DNA of 9,688 nt, taken from Planctomycetota bacterium (GTDB taxonomy: Bacteria; Planctomycetota; SZUA-567). The notes beneath the pieces were generated by a model. The model was not told where the DNA came from, searched no databases, and saw only the letters and a list, made by a program, of their open reading frames with translations. The translations under genes were made by a program, and so were the position numbers. The DNA is taken from positions 1 through 9,688 of the forward strand of contig JAJBSZ010000140.1 in assembly GCA_020861125.1 (NCBI GenBank), written 5' to 3'. Numbering within the stretch: position 1 is the stretch's first letter; every line of letters begins with the position of its first letter. Of this stretch, positions 7,608 through 9,688 are shown piece by piece.

Positions 7608-8129
7608 TCCGCCCGTTTTCACCACGATTTTCACCATCGCCCGGGATCTTTGAAAGAGCGCCGGTCCGGCGGTGCAATTGATGTGGTCGTCCGCCAGCGC
7701 CTCGGGAACCCGCAGTGGATACGAAAAATCCGGCGCAGGCGGAACGGCGGAACGGACGGCACGCTACGGCCCGAAGACGGGACGCTGGCGTCCGCCGGCA
7801 GAACGTCGGGCGACCGGCACCGGACCCGAAGGGGAGCCGTCCGATCCGAACCCAACCAAACGTGGCACAACGCAATGGCGGGCGTCGCCGGGCAGGCGGG
7901 GCGCCAGTCCGTGGGATGGAATCCTGTCAGAGGGAGGAAAGCGGAAACCGGCGGCGGACAACCGTTGGGTGTGGGCCGCCGGCGCCAGCCGCCGGGCGGG
8001 CGCATTCTGCCACAGGAGAAGGTGTTTCATCACCCGGAACGACGTGGTCAGCAGACGGCGTCGAGACGGTTTTGCAACATCCTCTCCCTTCGGCGACGCG
8101 GGAAACCGTGCGCTGTCGTGCAGGCCGGC

Positions 8130-8153
8130 GCCCGCCCGGGCGGTCCCGCGGGC
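8130..8153 (+). other. GC hairpin in the leader of the peptidase-MA gene
   Basis: GCCCGC (8130-8135) pairs with GCGGGC (8148-8153), and GGG with CCC inside around a CGGT loop, with a two-base bulge. It lies about 55 bases before the start codon and has no T-run. It may shape the leader or be chance in GC-rich DNA. Confidence 0.25.
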
Positions 8154-8206
8154 ATACTGCCTTCGGGCCGGCGTGGACTGCCGCCTCGTGTTTCCGGGAA
8201 AAGGAC

Positions 8207-9154
8207 ATGACCTACAAAAAACGATTGCGCCTGTTTTTTCTGGCCGCATTCCTCGCCTGGCTGCCTCCTCCGGATCGCACCTGGGCCGGGGATACATCGC
8301 CCCCCGAGGAGTATTCCCGGTCCGGCGGCGGCGAGCCGCTGAAAATCCGTCTGGCACCGGCCCAGTTGCCGGCGCCGGCGTTACCGAAATCCCTCACCGC
8401 GCTTGAGCGGGCGGTGGGTGAGGATTTTCTGGTGATGCAGCGGGACAACTATCTCGTGGTGGGCGATCTCGGCGAGGACGAATACGAGTATCTGGTGGAC
8501 GGTGTCCTGGACTATTGCAGCCAGGCCCTAATCCGGACCTTTTTCGATAAGGGGCCGGTGACCGACAAGCTGGTGAACATCTTCGTCTTTCGTGATTACG
8601 ACAGCTACGAACAGGGTCTGCGACGATTTTTGGGGATGGACCCCATCAGTCCCTACGGCCACTACGGCCATTCGCAGAAGTATATCGTCGTCAACTACGA
8701 GACCGGCCCCGGCACCATGGTGCACGAGCTGACCCATGCCCTGATGTCGGAGGACTTCCCGCAGGCGCCGATCTGGCTGGCGGAAGGCATGGCCAGCCTG
8801 TATGAGCATTGCCGGGCCGAGGGCGATCTCCTCAAGGGTGACGACAACTGGCGCCTGCCGGAACTCAAGACCGCCCTGGAGCGGGGTGACCTGACGCCGC
8901 TGCCGCTTCTCCTGGCCATGACGCCGCCGGTGTTCCGGGGCGCACGGGAAAGCCTGAACTACGCCCAATCCCGGTATTTCTGCAAATACCTGGAGGAACT
9001 GGGCCTTCTGTCCACTGTGTATAAGGATTTCCGCGATCGCTTCAACCAGGATCCCACTGGGGCGCGGTTCATTTCCAAAGCCTTCGGCAAGCCGCTGGAA
9101 TCGGTGGAAGCCTCGTGGAAACGCTGGATAACCTTCCAGTACTGGCGGGAATGA
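8207..9154 (+). CDS. Exported HExxH zinc-peptidase-like protein (peptidase MA / DUF1570-like)
   Basis: A 315-residue secreted or periplasmic protein. The signal peptide is MTYKKRLRLFFLAAFLAWL with TWA at 25-27 as a likely cleavage site. A proline-rich linker follows to about 60, then the catalytic region. HELTH at 173-177 gives His173, Glu174 and His177, and WLAEGMASLYE at 190-200 supplies Glu193 as third zinc ligand, the gluzincin arrangement of peptidase-MA proteins. Upstream strands such as IFVFRDYDSYEQGL (125-138) and the histidine/tyrosine run at 150-154 resemble the substrate-side sheet of that family. The C-terminus (SRYFCKYLEELG to SWKRWITFQYWRE) is the usual helical tail. The ATG at 8207 is preceded by GGGAAAAGGAC; the longer open frame from 7715 is rejected because it adds about 160 basic, featureless residues before the signal peptide. 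Its target is unknown. It stands alone, divergent from the prepilin peptidase gene; a functional link to pilin processing is only speculation. Confidence 0.85.
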   Translation: MTYKKRLRLFFLAAFLAWLPPPDRTWAGDTSPPEEYSRSGGGEPLKIRLAPAQLPAPALPKSLTALERAVGEDFLVMQRDNYLVVGDLGEDEYEYLVDGVLDYCSQALIRTFFDKGPVTDKLVNIFVFRDYDSYEQGLRRFLGMDPISPYGHYGHSQKYIVVNYETGPGTMVHELTHALMSEDFPQAPIWLAEGMASLYEHCRAEGDLLKGDDNWRLPELKTALERGDLTPLPLLLAMTPPVFRGARESLNYAQSRYFCKYLEELGLLSTVYKDFRDRFNQDPTGARFISKAFGKPLESVEASWKRWITFQYWRE

Positions 9155-9175
9155 GCCATCCGTATCGGATCAACG

Positions 9176-9222
9176 AAAAAAAGAAGGGACGACCGCACCG
9201 GGCGGCCGTCCCTTCGTGTTTT
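9176..9222. terminator. Bidirectional Rho-independent terminator between peptidase and efp
   Basis: GAAGGGACG (9183-9191) pairs with CGTCCCTTC (9207-9215). After one A-C mismatch CCGC pairs with GCGG around an ACCGG loop. On the minus strand seven T residues follow the stem (A-run at 9176-9182), a classic terminator for efp. On the plus strand it is followed by GTGTTTT and can end the peptidase transcript 29 bases after its stop. Confidence 0.85.
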
Positions 9223-9333
9223 CCGGGAGCATCATTTCATTGTTTGTCCGAAACAAAATTTCGGTACTGATAAGTAGGCACCCATAGGAATGGGAGCGAG
9301 CGATAAATCCGCCCCGGACAGTACGCTCGGATA
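9223..9333 (-). other. Hairpin-rich 3' region of efp
   Basis: Between the efp stop and the terminator the minus strand can form three small hairpins in a row: CGAGCG/CGCTCG enclosing TCCG-GGG-CGGA (about 9294-9328), CCCAT-TCCT-ATGGG (9281-9294), and CCGAAA-TTTTG-TTTCGG (9249-9265). No open frame or known RNA family was recognised. It is more AT-rich than the genes around it. It may be just the 3' untranslated tail, or a small RNA released from it. Confidence 0.35.
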
Positions 9334-9688
9334 TTAATCGTTGACCCGTTCCACGAAGTCGCCGGTGCGGGTATCGATTTTAATGCGGTCGCCGACCTTC
9401 ATAAACAGGGGCACCTTGACGTTGAAACCGGTGGACACCTTGGCGTTCTTGAAGATGTTGGTGCGGGAATCGCCCTTGACGCCGGGTTCCGCTTCGACGA
9501 TCTCCAGCACCACCGACGTCGGGAGTTCGATGGAGACGATCTTGCCTTCGATGAGCGTGCCCTTGACCACCGCGTTTTCCGGCAGGTAGTTGATGTCGGT
9601 GCCGACCACGTCGCTGGGGACGGGGATCTGGTCGTAGGTCTCGGAGTCCATGAAGAGATAGGCGTCCGGTTCGGGGGAGAGGTACGCG
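9334..9688 (-). CDS. efp: Elongation factor P, C-terminal part (start beyond the right edge)
   Basis: The frame is open to the right edge, giving 117 complete codons that end in DFVERVND and TAA. Elongation factor P binds ribosomes stalled at polyproline stretches and helps peptide-bond formation. The window shows the end of domain II (AYLSPEPDAYLFMDSETYDQI, matching the YLYNDG..FMNNETFEQL region of E. coli EF-P) and OB-fold domain III. Domain III contains VVLEIVEAEPGVKGDS and the EF-P signature KNAKVSTGFNVKVPLFMKVGD, followed by IKIDTRTGDFVERV. Domain I with the modified loop residue lies outside, so the modification type (lysyl, rhamnosyl or other) cannot be judged. An internal ATG at 9651 is not the start, because conserved EF-P residues continue upstream of it. 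It is convergent with the peptidase gene and ends about 120 bases before the shared terminator. Confidence 0.95.
   Translation of the reverse strand, partial: AYLSPEPDAYLFMDSETYDQIPVPSDVVGTDINYLPENAVVKGTLIEGKIVSIELPTSVVLEIVEAEPGVKGDSRTNIFKNAKVSTGFNVKVPLFMKVGDRIKIDTRTGDFVERVND

Larger units (their letters stand above)
7566..8206. other. Large divergent intergenic region without a recognisable gene
   Basis: About 640 very GC-rich bases separate the divergent prepilin peptidase and peptidase-MA genes. Several long open frames cross it on both strands, but their products are arginine/proline/glycine-rich with no family resemblance, as expected by chance at this GC content. The frame of the downstream peptidase stays open back to 7715; this stretch looks untranslated, since the real signal peptide starts at 8207. 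A strong GC hairpin lies at 8130-8153. No tRNA, T-loop, RNase P, tmRNA or SRP motif was found. Promoters for both genes must lie here, but only the weak -10 near 7597 could be named. Confidence 0.5.

Noticed and set aside
7764..8030. Possible 88-residue minus-strand protein starting MKHLLLWQN
   Set aside because: The start resembles a short signal, but there is no ribosome site, and the rest is Arg/Pro/Gly-rich like chance frames here.
7715..8206. N-terminal extension of the peptidase-MA protein
   Set aside because: The frame is open, but it encodes about 160 basic, featureless residues before a clear signal peptide; the real start is taken as 8207.
6936..8210. 424-codon plus-strand frame
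   Set aside because: It is antisense to the prepilin peptidase and then crosses non-coding DNA; no domain is visible.
9341..9589. 82-codon plus-strand frame
   Set aside because: It is antisense to elongation factor P, whose signature is clear on the other strand.

Overview
This is high-GC chromosomal DNA from a Gram-negative, LPS-making bacterium. The evidence is a Kdo-8-phosphate phosphatase next to an LPS-export (OstA/LptC-type) protein, a tripartite RND efflux system and a type IV pilin/type II secretion prepilin peptidase. The long prepilin peptidase, the stand-alone peptidase-MA protein and the oversized OstA-like protein recall the Planctomycetes-Verrucomicrobia-Kiritimatiellota-Lentisphaera group. 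That placement is only an impression; no rRNA or marker gene decides it.

Layout. (1) 1-1679, minus strand: kdsC followed by an OstA-fold LPS-transport protein that runs off the left edge. This is an envelope-biogenesis operon, probably driven by a good sigma70-type promoter at 1923-1951 with an unusually long (about 235 nt) leader. (2) 2086-6480, plus strand: a periplasmic adaptor (membrane fusion protein) and an HAE1-type RND permease with an 87-nt gap, forming an efflux operon. No outer-membrane factor (TolC-like) gene is present, so that partner must be encoded elsewhere. (3) 6567-7565, minus strand: a prepilin peptidase/N-methylase, convergent with the RND gene. (4) 7566-8206: about 640 bases with no convincing gene, the divergent control region between the prepilin peptidase and the next gene. 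(5) 8207-9154, plus strand: an exported HExxH zinc-peptidase-like protein (peptidase MA/DUF1570 type). (6) 9334-9688, minus strand: the C-terminal two thirds of elongation factor P, convergent with the peptidase gene. A strong hairpin at 9183-9215 between them can terminate both.

Most of the window is ordinary housekeeping and envelope biology, and I see no mobile element, CRISPR array, tRNA or rRNA. The points worth a second look are the unidentified leader upstream of kdsC, the non-canonical proton-relay residues of the RND pump, the divergent lipoyl half of its adaptor, the enlarged cytoplasmic region of the prepilin peptidase, the large OstA-like protein, and the hairpin-rich tail after efp. 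I found no clear sign of a new multi-gene system.
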